Below the pieces are notes generated by a model. That model worked only from the letters and a program-made list of their open reading frames with translations. It did not search any database and was not told where the DNA came from. A program made the position numbers and the translations under genes. Below, one piece after another: positions 32,703-42,110 of a stretch of DNA of 64,000 bases (its first letter is position 1; each line of letters begins with the position of its first letter). The DNA is from an uncultured Bacilli bacterium (GTDB taxonomy: Bacteria; Bacillota_I; Bacilli_A; RF39; UBA660), in contig CAKPFD010000004.1 of the NCBI GenBank assembly GCA_934149515.1, positions 1 through 64,000 on the forward strand, written 5' to 3'.

Positions 32703-33173
32703 TCACTCCTCTCCAAACTCTTCTAACAATTCTTTAAAGGGATTATCCCCACTAGAAGCTTGATAGTGTTCTTCATCTATCAGCTTCCATCCATCCCCAG
32801 AAAAGTTTGAATAATCATTCACCTTACTATATCGTATGGGGATCTCTAGTACTATATTTTCCCACAAAATATCCATAATGGCAAGAGTATTTTCATCATT
32901 TTTTATTTTTTCTTGAACATTATCATCAATTTCAAAGGAAAACGGATAAGATATTGGTTCTAAGGAAATAGAATCAGGAATTACCATTTCACCAGTTACT
33001 GTCGCTTGCATCAACAAAGTGTCTTCCAGTTGTTGTAATGTTCCTTTTAAAGTAATTGGTGAAAGTGATATAATTTCACTATTTTGATAATAAGATAAAG
33101 GCATTTCTATCACTTTATCTAATATTATTTCATCTATTTCGTGCTGTAATAATTTCTGAATATTCAAATTCAT
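32703..33173 (-). CDS. DUF177 (YceD-like) protein
   Basis: A 156-residue protein of the DUF177 family, which is found directly upstream of rpmF in most bacteria and has been linked to 23S rRNA or ribosome biogenesis. The central part carries the family pattern (SPITLKGTLQQLEDTLLM, TGEMVIPDSISLEPISYPF) with the conserved acidic tail (NPFKELLEEFGEE). Family members often have a cysteine pair, which is absent here. It is four bases from rpmF and five bases after the upstream HD gene. Confidence 0.85.
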   Translation of the reverse strand: MNLNIQKLLQHEIDEIILDKVIEMPLSYYQNSEIISLSPITLKGTLQQLEDTLLMQATVTGEMVIPDSISLEPISYPFSFEIDDNVQEKIKNDENTLAIMDILWENIVLEIPIRYSKVNDYSNFSGDGWKLIDEEHYQASSGDNPFKELLEEFGEE

Positions 33174-33178
33174 ATCAC

Positions 33179-33682
33179 CTACTTTTTAAGCATAATCCAA
33201 ATCATGCAAGATAGCATACTAAAACTAAGCGACATATTTTCTTTAATGACAATGGTCTTTTCAAAAACACTAGCAACATCATCCACTAAATCAACTATCC
33301 AGCTTTCTAAATAACGTGGTATTTTAGCACCAAAGGGAAACATATGTGTTTGAATAATATCTTGTTCAAGTGCATTTAAAGGATAGTATTCTAGGGAATG
33401 TTGTAAAGCACAATCAGCATGCTTTAATAATCTAGTTGTTTTAGAATCAGAAATATCATCAAAAAAGAAATCATGCAAAGCCGAAGCACGCGCTGTTGAT
33501 TGATAATCAAGATGTAAAAACTTCGTAATCTTATAAGAATAATAAGAAACTCTTATCATGTGATCATAACGATTCATACCATGATGAATACAAGATTTCA
33601 TCTTTTGATATTCTTCATTCGTAATAATCGGTTCAATCAATTGATTAAATTCCTTATTTTGATAACTTGTTTTTAATTTCAT
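33179..33682 (-). CDS. HD-domain phosphohydrolase
   Basis: A 167-residue soluble HD-fold protein. The metal-binding pattern is visible: HHGMNRYDHMIRVSYYSY, then ALHDFFFDD, then LKHADCALQH with further His in QTHMFPFG. These proteins hydrolyse phosphate esters of nucleotides or related compounds; the substrate here is unknown. It is five bases upstream of the DUF177-rpmF pair and is probably the first gene of that operon. Confidence 0.8.
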   Translation of the reverse strand: MKLKTSYQNKEFNQLIEPIITNEEYQKMKSCIHHGMNRYDHMIRVSYYSYKITKFLHLDYQSTARASALHDFFFDDISDSKTTRLLKHADCALQHSLEYYPLNALEQDIIQTHMFPFGAKIPRYLESWIVDLVDDVASVFEKTIVIKENMSLSFSMLSCMIWIMLKK

Positions 33683-33787
33683 GAACGGAAACCCACTTTC
33701 TCTTCTTTATCAAGCAATTACAATTCTAGCATAAAAGTAAAAACATTTCAAGTTGATGAAATTTGTTCATTTTAATAAAAGGAAAGA

Positions 33788-33811
33788 AAAGATAGATTCT
33801 GCCTATCTTTT
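33788..33811 (-). terminator. Intrinsic terminator after the AI-2E-type permease gene
   Basis: On the minus strand AAAGATAG and CTATCTTT pair around a seven-base loop, followed by a T-rich stretch. The stem is nearly symmetric and may act in both directions. Confidence 0.6.
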
Positions 33812-33821
33812 GATAAAAAAA

Positions 33822-34886
33822 CTATTCTGTAATCTGCTCTTTTACTTTTTTCATACCATTCATAATATCATTTTTAAAAAATCGATAGCTAGTAGAAATT
33901 AAAATATAAATTGGTAAAGCGATAACAATACCGAAAAAGCCTCCGATAGTACCCCCTACAGATACTACCATGATAGTAACAAGTGGGTTAATATTATTCG
34001 TTTTACCATAAACTTTAGGGGAAATAACATATCCATCCAGTTGAGGAAAAACTAAACAAATAATCAAGGTTGCAATAAAAACTTTAGAAGAAATGACAGA
34101 AGCCGTTAATAAAGCAATTAAATTAGTAATTAAACCACCAAAGTATGGAATAACCGTTGTAACACACGCTAATACACCAAATAATAACCAGTTAGGATGT
34201 CCTGCGATGAAAAAGACAATGGAATATTCAAAGAACTGAATAACCATAAATAAACCTAACCCTTTTAGGTAATTACTAAATTCTGTATCTAACATTTTTA
34301 AATAATAATAACTCTTATTCTTTAAATTTAGTAAAAATTCTTTGATAACCCTTCTAAACTTATCCATATAAGCTAAAAAGTAAATCATAACAACAATAAC
34401 AATAACAGATTTTCCTAAAATAGAGAAAGTCTTTCCAACAACATCAATTGTTCCTTCTTGCACTACAGTACCAAGACCTGTAATTGCTGTATTCAAATAA
34501 TTCGTAATTGCTTTTTCAAAGTCATCAATATTGATATTGAATCTATTTCCAACATCACTTAACACCCGTCCAATACTAGAAGAAAAAGAAACAAGCTGAT
34601 TGTATAGTAAAGGAAGTGTAACCGTCAAAAGTGCCAATACAATAAATAGTATTGTAACCACGACGATCGCAATCGCTAAAGACTTTCTAACCCCTTTTTC
34701 TTCTATTTTTTTTACAAGAGGATGAAGTGCATAAGCAATCGCAAAAGAAATAATAAATGGCAAACAAATTTCTATGATTCTCATAAAAATGTTGAACCAA
34801 GTTCCAATATTTGTAACACAAATAAATAACAAACCCATCAAAATGAGAAAATTTAATAATTTATAATTAATCTTATTCTTATACAT
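33822..34886 (-). CDS. AI-2E family transporter (YdbI/YtvI-like permease)
   Basis: A 354-residue membrane protein with seven or eight helices and a soluble region at about 90-150. The family's C-terminal marker is present: a VGGTIGGFFGIVIALPIYIL segment and upstream PYFGGLITNLIALL. Family members act as exporters of AI-2 or as sodium/proton antiporters; most, including this one, have no known substrate. It lies seven bases after dtd and could be the last gene of the comN-secDF-rel-dtd operon. Confidence 0.87.
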   Translation of the reverse strand: MYKNKINYKLLNFLILMGLLFICVTNIGTWFNIFMRIIEICLPFIISFAIAYALHPLVKKIEEKGVRKSLAIAIVVVTILFIVLALLTVTLPLLYNQLVSFSSSIGRVLSDVGNRFNINIDDFEKAITNYLNTAITGLGTVVQEGTIDVVGKTFSILGKSVIVIVVMIYFLAYMDKFRRVIKEFLLNLKNKSYYYLKMLDTEFSNYLKGLGLFMVIQFFEYSIVFFIAGHPNWLLFGVLACVTTVIPYFGGLITNLIALLTASVISSKVFIATLIICLVFPQLDGYVISPKVYGKTNNINPLVTIMVVSVGGTIGGFFGIVIALPIYILISTSYRFFKNDIMNGMKKVKEQITE

Positions 34887-34893
34887 ATTTAAC

Positions 34894-35328
34894 TTACCTT
34901 TCTAAAAGAATAGTTGTAGGCCCCATATTAGTCAAAACAATTTCCATATGAGCCCCAAATATACCTGTTTCTGTTTTTACGTATTTATTTAAACACTGAT
35001 TAAAATAATCATATAATACCATCGCCCGACTTGATTCTAAAGCATTCAAATAACTTGGTCTATTTCCCTTTTTAGTATCAGCATAAAGGGTAAATTGAGA
35101 AATAGATAACACACTTCCTGAAACATCAAGAACAGATAAATTACCAACGCCATTTTTATCAGGAAAAATACGTAAAGCAACAATCTTTTTCACAAGTTCT
35201 TCTATTTTTTCTTTGGTATCACCTTCTGTAAATCCAACGAATAACAGAAGTCCTTTTTCAATTGAGCCAGTAATTTTACCATCCACTTGACAACTAGCAT
35301 TTTGACATCTTTGTACAACAACTCTCAT
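34894..35328 (-). CDS. dtd: D-aminoacyl-tRNA deacylase
   Basis: A 144-residue homodimeric enzyme that removes D-amino acids (and Gly) from tRNA. It shows the active-site SISQFTLYAD motif and the cis-proline loop NMGPTT (usually N-x-GPVT). The length is typical. Its ATG overlaps the rel stop as ATGA, the same rel-dtd coupling as in Bacillus. Confidence 0.94.
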   Translation of the reverse strand: MRVVVQRCQNASCQVDGKITGSIEKGLLLFVGFTEGDTKEKIEELVKKIVALRIFPDKNGVGNLSVLDVSGSVLSISQFTLYADTKKGNRPSYLNALESSRAMVLYDYFNQCLNKYVKTETGIFGAHMEIVLTNMGPTTILLER

Positions 35329-37472
35329 CTAATTAGCCTTTCTACATTGATAATATATGGTTGTTTGGCAAGTTCTAGTAATAATTTTTCAAGATGCGTA
35401 ACATTCTTGACATAAGCTGTCATTTCATAAACTGCCATATCTCCTCTAGAAATTACTTTTACTTCACTGATATTTACTTCTAATTTACTGGTTGCTTGAA
35501 TAATATCTGCTAACATATTAGAAGAAGTATTCGTGTAAATAACTAATTCTGTTTCATATTTCAAAGCTGGCGTGTTACTCCATTCTACTTGAATACAACG
35601 ATCATCCATCATAGCTAAATTATGACAATTACTACGATGAACACTAATACCATTACCTTTTGTAATATACCCGACAATTTCATCTTGATAAACTGGATGG
35701 CAACAAGCAGCAAGACTAACTTTAATTTTATCAATACCCGCAACAATAACATCATTTGTTCCTTCTATTTTTACTGGTGTTTTTATTTTTGGTTTTTCTT
35801 CTTCTACTGGTTTATAAATAACATGAATAACACTACTTGGATTAAACTTTCCATTACCAATATCAAGATATAATTCTTCTAGATTATCTACTTTAAGACT
35901 TTGACATAATAGTTTTATATTTGTATCAGATAAAAATTCTTGAATACTATATTTTCTTTTTCTTAATTCTTTTTCTAGTGAATCTTTACCTCTTTCTATT
36001 AAGATCTCTTTTTCACTTTTTGTAAAATAACTTCTAATTTTATTTCTTGCTTGCGTTGATTTAACGATATTTAACCATTCTTTTGATGGATGTGCACTTT
36101 TATTTGTATTAATTTTTACAATATCATTATTTTGTAACTCATAATCAAGTGGAACAATAGAACCATTGACAATCGCTCCTACAGTTGTTTCTCCTACTCT
36201 TGTATGTACTTTATAGGCAAAATCAAGTGGTGTTGCTCCTTTTGGCAATTCAAATACATCCCCTTTTGGTGTAAAGACATAAATATTATTATTTAAAACT
36301 TCATCCTTGACACTATTAACAAAATCTTCACTACTCATTTTATCTTGTGATAATTCCATAATAGATTTAAAAAATTGTAGTTTCTGCTCTGTTGTATTTT
36401 GCATACTTTTACTAGCATCTTTATGTTCTTTATATGCCCAATGAGAAGCCACACCATTCTCTGCCACTTCATCCATTTGATAAGTTCTAATTTGGATTTC
36501 AAATAAATACCCATCAATTCCAAAGACAGTCGTATGTAAAGATTGATACATGTTTGCTTTCGGCATCGCAATATAATCTTTAAAACGTTTTGGTAACGGT
36601 CTAAACTTAGAATGAATAATACCAAGTGCTAAATAACAATCTTGTTCTGTATCAACCAAAATACGAAGAGCAAGTAAATCATAAATATCGCTAAACTTCT
36701 TACCATTATTTAATTTGTTATAAATACTATAAATACTTTTTGCCCTTCCTTTGATTTCGTGAGGAATATGATGTTCTACCAACAAATTAGATACTTCTTT
36801 TAACATCTCATTGACCGTTGTATCTCGTTGTGCTTTTGTTTTATTTAACTTTTCAGCAATATCATAAAATACAACTGGTTTTAAATAACGAAGTGATAGA
36901 TCTTCTAATTCACTTTTAATCTTATGGATTCCTAAGTGATGTGCTAAAGGAGCAAAAATTTCTAATGTTTCTTTGGCTTTTTGCTTTTGTTTTTCTTCAG
37001 GGATTGCCCAAAGTGTTCGCATATTATGTAACCGATCAGCTAATTTGATAATAATAACCCGAACATCCTCACTCATTCCAACAATAATTTTCTTATAATA
37101 TTCAACTAAATATTCATTATCTGTTGAAAAATGAATGCGACCAAGTTTCGTAACTCCTTGCACCAAACGTAACACATTTTTACCAAATAGAATTTCTATT
37201 TCTTCTTCTGCCACATCACAATCTTCCAAAGTATCGTGTAAAAGTGCTGCTTCAATACTTTCACTATCTGCATAAACACTTGTCAAAATCAAAGCAACAT
37301 TCAAAGGATGAATAATATATGCTTCTCCACTTTTACGATATTGACCATCATGTTTTTCTTTGGCAAAAGTATAAGCTTTTTCTATTTGATCTCTTTCTTT
37401 TTCGTCTTTAATGTAATGATTTGTTTTTTCTACTAGATCAGCAAATGTAATTGTATCTTTTTGGTGGGACAT
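35325..37472 (-). CDS. rel: Bifunctional (p)ppGpp synthetase/hydrolase Rel
   Basis: A 715-residue stringent-response enzyme. The order is: HD hydrolase domain (IIHPLNVALIL, AALLHDTLED, KLADRLHNMRTL, all intact), synthetase domain (YDLLALRILVD, YQSLHTTVFG), TGS domain (VFTPKGDVFELPKGATPLDF), a zinc-type region with SLAACCHPV, and a C-terminal ACT domain. The complete hydrolase and synthetase motifs mean it both makes and breaks (p)ppGpp. The open frame extends 12 codons upstream, but AAGGAGGG lies in that stretch, seven bases before the ATG at 37472. It sits between secDF and dtd. Confidence 0.95.
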   Translation of the reverse strand: MSHQKDTITFADLVEKTNHYIKDEKERDQIEKAYTFAKEKHDGQYRKSGEAYIIHPLNVALILTSVYADSESIEAALLHDTLEDCDVAEEEIEILFGKNVLRLVQGVTKLGRIHFSTDNEYLVEYYKKIIVGMSEDVRVIIIKLADRLHNMRTLWAIPEEKQKQKAKETLEIFAPLAHHLGIHKIKSELEDLSLRYLKPVVFYDIAEKLNKTKAQRDTTVNEMLKEVSNLLVEHHIPHEIKGRAKSIYSIYNKLNNGKKFSDIYDLLALRILVDTEQDCYLALGIIHSKFRPLPKRFKDYIAMPKANMYQSLHTTVFGIDGYLFEIQIRTYQMDEVAENGVASHWAYKEHKDASKSMQNTTEQKLQFFKSIMELSQDKMSSEDFVNSVKDEVLNNNIYVFTPKGDVFELPKGATPLDFAYKVHTRVGETTVGAIVNGSIVPLDYELQNNDIVKINTNKSAHPSKEWLNIVKSTQARNKIRSYFTKSEKEILIERGKDSLEKELRKRKYSIQEFLSDTNIKLLCQSLKVDNLEELYLDIGNGKFNPSSVIHVIYKPVEEEKPKIKTPVKIEGTNDVIVAGIDKIKVSLAACCHPVYQDEIVGYITKGNGISVHRSNCHNLAMMDDRCIQVEWSNTPALKYETELVIYTNTSSNMLADIIQATSKLEVNISEVKVISRGDMAVYEMTAYVKNVTHLEKLLLELAKQPYIINVERLIR

Positions 37473-37488
37473 CAAAATCCCTCCTTTC

Positions 37489-39726
37489 TTAATCGTTAAT
37501 ACCTGCAATAATCTTTTCTGTTAATTCTTTTGGTCTTTGTTTTCTTTGTGGTTTTTGTTTACCAATGTTTTTCTTAGCAAATAAATACCATAAATAACAT
37601 GCTAGGAACACAGAAGAGAACGTTCCAGCAATCAAACCAACCATCATCGGAATATTGAAAGTCAATAATTCTTTACTACCTAAAATCATCAAAGCAACAA
37701 CTGGTAATAATGTTGTAAGAGAAGTATAAATTGAACGAACAATTGTCTGTGATATACTTTGGTTCAAAATATCTTCTAGTTCAGTACTTGATAATTTTTC
37801 TAAATTTTTACGTTCTAAGTTTTCTCTTACTCTATCAAAGACAACGATGGTGTTGTTAATAGAATAACCAATGATTGCTAAAATTGCTGCAATAAACATA
37901 GAATTTACTTCAATTCGAAAAATAGCCATAATAGCGATCATAATGAAAATATCATGTAAAAGACAAACAACAGAACTAATACTAAAACTAAATTGATAAC
38001 GAATCGTAATATATAGAATAATACCAATCAAAGATATCAAAATAGAGAAAATAGCATTTTTAACAAGATCTTGTTTAACAACATTACTAACTACACCAAT
38101 ATCTACTTTTGCTTGATATTTATTTTCAAAATAACTTTGAACAGTATGTATTTCATCTTCTTGTAAGACATCTTTTATGCGAATATCTGTTTCTCCATTT
38201 GCAGATTCAATAGTTACTTTTTGTAATTTTAGTTCTTTCAAATCTGCTTCTAAATCTTTAGAAGAAATCTTTTCATCACTTGTAATACTAATGTCACTTC
38301 CTGCTTGATAATCAATACCAAGATTAAAGCCTTTTGTACCAAGGAAAATAGCACCTACGATTAAAACAATACTAGCTATCGTTGCTACAATTTTTCCATA
38401 ACGTAAATAAGATGGTACCTTCTTTTCTTGTTCTTCTTTTTTTGAAGGAACATTTAAGAATAAGGATAATTTATCATCAAAATAACCAGTTTGAATAAAT
38501 AAATTCATAAAATATCTAGTAATTGCTACCATCGTTACCATAGTAACACCAATGTTAATAATTAACATAGTAGCAAATCCTTTAACGCTACTTTCACCAA
38601 AAACAAACATGATAATAGCAACTAATAAGGTAGTTAAATTTGAATCAAGAATCGTTTTAAAACTTGATTTATTACCATTTTTAAATGCAGTTTTCAAGCT
38701 TCTTCCCTTTTCAAGTTCTTCTTTAATTCTTGAAAAAGTTAAAACATTAGCATCTACTGCCATACCAATACCTAATATTAAAGCAGCAATTCCAGGTAAA
38801 GTTAAAACACCACCAACTAACCAAAAAATTGCAAAGACAAATAAGGTATATAGCAAAATTGAAACAGTTGAGATAAGGCCTGCAAAATGATAAATAATAA
38901 ATAGTAATACAATGATGGCACTAACACCAATAATACCAGCAATCAAAGTCTTCTGTAAGGTTGCATCCCCAAAAGAAGCACCAACAGTTTTACTAGATAA
39001 TTCTGTTAATTTTGTTGGTAAAGAACCAGAATTAATTAAATCTACTAAATTCGTTGCTTCTTCTTCTGTAAAATCACCTTGAATAATAACATCACTAGCA
39101 AAACCACGATCTACCTTAGCAGCACTTAAACAATGACTACTACCACTACCACAACTAGCTTGACTCGTTGCATAATGATCCGTTTCTTCATCGTAATCTA
39201 ACCAAATAACAATAACATTAGTATCATAATTTTTAACTTTATTTGTTACTTTATAAAACATATCTTTATCTTTAACACTAAGTAACACCGCAGGTTTCCC
39301 ACTAGAATCAGTAGTAACCTTTGCACCACCTGCTTTTAATACATCACCACTCATCAATAATTGATCATTAGAATCACGAAAAGATAAGGATGCAACAGTA
39401 GATAATGTATTTCTTGCATCTTCTTGATTGGTAACCCCTGCTAATTTTACTCTTATTTTATCATCGCCTTCTAAAGTAATTTCTGGCTCTGACACCCCAA
39501 GAGTATCAATACGTTTCATCATACTCTTATAAGTAGCATTTAATTTTTCTTTTGTCATTTTACTACCATCTAATGGTTTAACTTGATATAAAATTTCAAA
39601 ACCACCCTGTAGATCTAGTCCAAATTTTAAATTACTTAAAATTGGTTGAAATAACAAACAGATCAAAACAGAAAGTAAAATGACAAAACCTGTTCTAATC
39701 ATCATTTTCTTTTTCTTCTTTTGCAT
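37489..39726 (-). CDS. secDF: Fused protein translocase subunit SecDF
   Basis: A 745-residue fusion of SecD and SecF, the proton-driven motor that helps SecYEG complete protein export. The SecD part (1 to about 430) has the FGLDLQGGFE motif near residue 36 and the periplasmic P1 domain. The SecF part (about 440-745) has FNLGIDYQAGSDI and its own P4-like domain. Twelve helices are expected. The ATG two codons upstream is too close to GGAG, so 39726 is preferred. It is 13 bases after the comN-like gene and 16 before rel, in the Bacillus gene order. Confidence 0.95.
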   Translation of the reverse strand: MQKKKKKMMIRTGFVILLSVLICLLFQPILSNLKFGLDLQGGFEILYQVKPLDGSKMTKEKLNATYKSMMKRIDTLGVSEPEITLEGDDKIRVKLAGVTNQEDARNTLSTVASLSFRDSNDQLLMSGDVLKAGGAKVTTDSSGKPAVLLSVKDKDMFYKVTNKVKNYDTNVIVIWLDYDEETDHYATSQASCGSGSSHCLSAAKVDRGFASDVIIQGDFTEEEATNLVDLINSGSLPTKLTELSSKTVGASFGDATLQKTLIAGIIGVSAIIVLLFIIYHFAGLISTVSILLYTLFVFAIFWLVGGVLTLPGIAALILGIGMAVDANVLTFSRIKEELEKGRSLKTAFKNGNKSSFKTILDSNLTTLLVAIIMFVFGESSVKGFATMLIINIGVTMVTMVAITRYFMNLFIQTGYFDDKLSLFLNVPSKKEEQEKKVPSYLRYGKIVATIASIVLIVGAIFLGTKGFNLGIDYQAGSDISITSDEKISSKDLEADLKELKLQKVTIESANGETDIRIKDVLQEDEIHTVQSYFENKYQAKVDIGVVSNVVKQDLVKNAIFSILISLIGIILYITIRYQFSFSISSVVCLLHDIFIMIAIMAIFRIEVNSMFIAAILAIIGYSINNTIVVFDRVRENLERKNLEKLSSTELEDILNQSISQTIVRSIYTSLTTLLPVVALMILGSKELLTFNIPMMVGLIAGTFSSVFLACYLWYLFAKKNIGKQKPQRKQRPKELTEKIIAGIND

Positions 39727-39739
39727 TTTCATTCTCCTT

Positions 39740-40015
39740 TTAAATCACTTCTAAGCTTGATATTGGTTTAGCTTTTAAAAGTTCTTCTTTAACAAACTCT
39801 TCTAATGCCTTTGTAGATACATTAAAAATATCATCGACAATATCGCAAAGCATCAAATCATGTGCTTGCTGCCATTTGGTTTGTTTTAAATAATTCCAAA
39901 CATCTATTTCTCTGATATAGAAATAACCCATTCTACTTAACTCTTGTTTCTTTGCTCTTAGTGCTGGTCTAAGTCGTTGAAACAATTCTTGTTGAGAAGA
40001 AAATTCTAAAGCCAT
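39740..40015 (-). CDS. Post-transcriptional regulator, ComN/YrzD family
   Basis: A 91-residue small protein with the family pattern LFQRLRPALRAKKQELSRMG, YIREIDVWNYLKQTKW and a conserved Asp-rich VDDIFN. In B. subtilis ComN acts on comE mRNA and lies near secDF, matching the position here. It is the first gene behind the strong promoter at 40109-40137 and is followed by secDF. Its role in this organism is inferred; a competence link is possible since pilus-type genes occur nearby. Confidence 0.8.
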   Translation of the reverse strand: MALEFSSQQELFQRLRPALRAKKQELSRMGYFYIREIDVWNYLKQTKWQQAHDLMLCDIVDDIFNVSTKALEEFVKEELLKAKPISSLEVI

Positions 40016-40108
40016 CTTTACTCACCTACCAAACTAAAATTATTGTACCAAATTTCTTATAAAATGTCTTCATTTTAGGAAATAAAGCATAAAAAATTAT
40101 TGTTGAAT

Positions 40109-40137
40109 AGTATAGCGTACAAACAAACGTTTGTCAA
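40109..40137 (-). promoter_or_regulatory. Sigma-A-type promoter of the comN-secDF-rel-dtd operon, with overlapping palindrome
   Basis: TTGACA at 40132-40137, a 17-base spacer and TATACT at 40109-40114 are near consensus. A perfect 12-base palindrome, ACAAACGTTTGT (40123-40134), overlaps the -35 box and spacer and could be an operator. No regulator candidate is adjacent. Confidence 0.8.
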
Positions 40138-40156
40138 TTGGATATTACACCAAAAG

Positions 40157-40180
40157 AAAAAAGAATTTTAGGAAAATTCT
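40157..40180 (-). terminator. Intrinsic terminator after the xerC-like gene
   Basis: On the minus strand AGAATTTT and AAAATTCT form an eight-pair stem followed by six T. It lies between the xerC-like stop and the secDF-operon promoter. Confidence 0.75.
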
Positions 40181-40195
40181 TCTAGCATCATACCA

Positions 40196-41107
40196 TTATT
40201 TTTTCAAAGTAGCCCGTGGAAAACTATGATGATAAATATCTTTTAATTGCTGTGTCGTCACGTGAGTATAAATTTGAGTAGAAGACAAACTCTCATGTCC
40301 TAATAATTCTTTTACTGATAAAATATCGCACCCTTCATTTAACAAATGTGTTGCAAATGTATGTCGTAAAACGTGAGGAGATATTTTTTTCTGAATAGAT
40401 GTCTTTTTTATTGCTTTATCTAAAAGATAAGAAACCCCTCTTGCTGTTAATACCCTACCATTTTGATTCAAAAAAATCTCTTGGCAATGAAATCGATTTA
40501 ACTTTTCATAACCATCTTTTAAGTATAATTCAAGTGCTTCAAGTGCATACTGACCAAAATCAACAATTCGATCTTTACTACCTTTCCCATGAATCAAAAT
40601 TTGCATCGAAGAAAATTGAATATCCGTTATTTTTATTTGTAACAATTCACTAACCCGAACCCCAGTTGCATATAACATTTCTAAAATCAAACGATCTCGT
40701 TGTCCTAAAGGCGTCGTTACATCACAAGTAGCAAATAATGCTTCTAATTCATTATATTCAAAATATCTTGGCAATTTTTTTTCTTTTTTAGGACTCGTTA
40801 CTAACATAAATACATTAGAAGAAACTTTATTTTTTTTTAATAAATAACGATAAAAACTTCGTAAAGCACTAAGATGACGACTAATAGTAGCAGCTTTTTC
40901 TTTTCTTTCATCTTTTAAATGCATCAAATAAAGCCTAGTATCATCATACGTTACATCTAAATAAGAAATTCCTTCTTTTTCTAGATACTGAAAATAATCT
41001 TCCAAATCACGCTGATAACTATCCACTGTGCAGTAAGAATAATGTTTTTGATATTCTAAATATTCTAAAAATAAATTAAGATCTTCCACGTTTTGCCGGT
41101 CCTTCAT
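40196..41107 (-). CDS. Tyrosine recombinase, XerC/XerD type
   Basis: A 303-residue site-specific recombinase that resolves chromosome dimers at dif. The N-terminal SAM-like DNA-binding domain is at about 5-90. The catalytic set is complete: Arg in YATGVRVSELL, Lys in HGKGSKDR, His-x-x-Arg in HVLRHTFATHLL, His in LLGHESLSSTQ and the Tyr in IYTHV. XerC and XerD cannot be separated safely from the sequence alone. The start overlaps the preceding unknown gene by 32 bases with no strong ribosome site, suggesting coupled translation. Confidence 0.9.
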   Translation of the reverse strand: MKDRQNVEDLNLFLEYLEYQKHYSYCTVDSYQRDLEDYFQYLEKEGISYLDVTYDDTRLYLMHLKDERKEKAATISRHLSALRSFYRYLLKKNKVSSNVFMLVTSPKKEKKLPRYFEYNELEALFATCDVTTPLGQRDRLILEMLYATGVRVSELLQIKITDIQFSSMQILIHGKGSKDRIVDFGQYALEALELYLKDGYEKLNRFHCQEIFLNQNGRVLTARGVSYLLDKAIKKTSIQKKISPHVLRHTFATHLLNEGCDILSVKELLGHESLSSTQIYTHVTTQQLKDIYHHSFPRATLKK

Positions 41108-41882
41108 CGTTATAAGAGATCGCTTTATCTAATTCTTCTTCTGATAAAAATTCTTCCTTTTCTTCATTTAATTGGTTATACCAATGTGTATAGTGTTTGG
41201 CATAATCAGTATCATCAAATTCTGGATAAGAAACAGTTGTCGTCTTTTTCGGTTCTTTTACTTTTCTAGGATTAGAACTTGTCTTTTGAATCGTATTAGT
41301 ATTAGCTTTCATTCTTTGTACCAAAAGTTTTCTAAACATTGGATAATTTCTTGCTTCATCTAGTAAATTAGTAAGTAACATACCAGTATACGGATCACTT
41401 TGATCCATATTAAGATACTGTCTAACTCGTAAAGCAAAATCAGATCCCTCTGGTAATAGTGCTTGCAAACTATCTCTATTTCTTGTCTCTAGTGCAGTTT
41501 TTAATGGATAAATCACCTGTTGGGTTAATTGAAAATGCAAAGGAACAAGTTTCATCGTTCTAGGACCCTTAGGAGTTGTAATAGAACGTTTGGAAATTCC
41601 TGCAATAATATCAACAAGTTCCGGCTGGCCAAAGATAACTTTTTGATAATAACTTTTACTACCAGCACTACTACGAATAGCAAATTGATTTTTATCACGA
41701 TACTTACTAGGTAAAAAAGAGGAAAAATTAATCGCCAACTTACCCGCTGTAAAAGCGTCGATTTCTTCTAATGATGTCAAAGAAACATTTTCAATATAAA
41801 TCGCCTCTTCATCATGATAGGGATGCCTCTTATCATATTTATCATAAACTGATCCCACTAATTCATAATATGTCTTCGCCAT
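41076..41882 (-). CDS. Hypothetical protein upstream of xerC
   Basis: A 268-residue soluble protein I do not recognise. The first 200 residues are mixed alpha/beta; the C-terminal 65 residues are polar, with a Lys-rich patch (KTSSNPRKVKEPKKTTT) and an acidic tail (LNEEKEEFLSEEELDKAI). The ATG at 41882 follows GGAGGT by six bases; an ATG five codons earlier overlaps that site. It overlaps the recombinase by 32 bases. The coupling hints at a link to DNA or division, but nothing in the sequence proves it. Confidence 0.65.
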   Translation of the reverse strand: MAKTYYELVGSVYDKYDKRHPYHDEEAIYIENVSLTSLEEIDAFTAGKLAINFSSFLPSKYRDKNQFAIRSSAGSKSYYQKVIFGQPELVDIIAGISKRSITTPKGPRTMKLVPLHFQLTQQVIYPLKTALETRNRDSLQALLPEGSDFALRVRQYLNMDQSDPYTGMLLTNLLDEARNYPMFRKLLVQRMKANTNTIQKTSSNPRKVKEPKKTTTVSYPEFDDTDYAKHYTHWYNQLNEEKEEFLSEEELDKAISYNDEGPAKRGRS

Positions 41883-42044
41883 ACCAATACCTCCCATTCT
41901 GCACTTTTTTAATTGTACCTAGGCAAAAAAAGTGTCAAGTAATACTATTTTTATCATAAAATAAATTAGTTGAAAATGCAAGGCTTTCAAACGAATTATA
42001 GTGTTTTTGCATCGTAATTAGAAAGAAATTACTTAACATTTTTA

Positions 42045-42074
42045 TTGTGAAAAAGAATTTGAGTATGATACAAT
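42045..42074 (+). promoter_or_regulatory. Promoter of the repeat-module protein gene
   Basis: TTGTGA at 42045-42050, an 18-base spacer and TACAAT at 42069-42074 lie 36 bases before the ATG at 42111, whose ribosome site is AAGGAG. Confidence 0.55.
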
Positions 42075-42110
42075 ACAAAAGCACGACAAATGAAAAGACA
42101 AGGAGATTTT

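Noticed and set aside
41910..41940. TTGACA and TACAAT upstream of the gene at 41076-41882
   Set aside because: The spacer is only 15 bases, shorter than a working sigma-A promoter normally has, so it is not listed as a feature.
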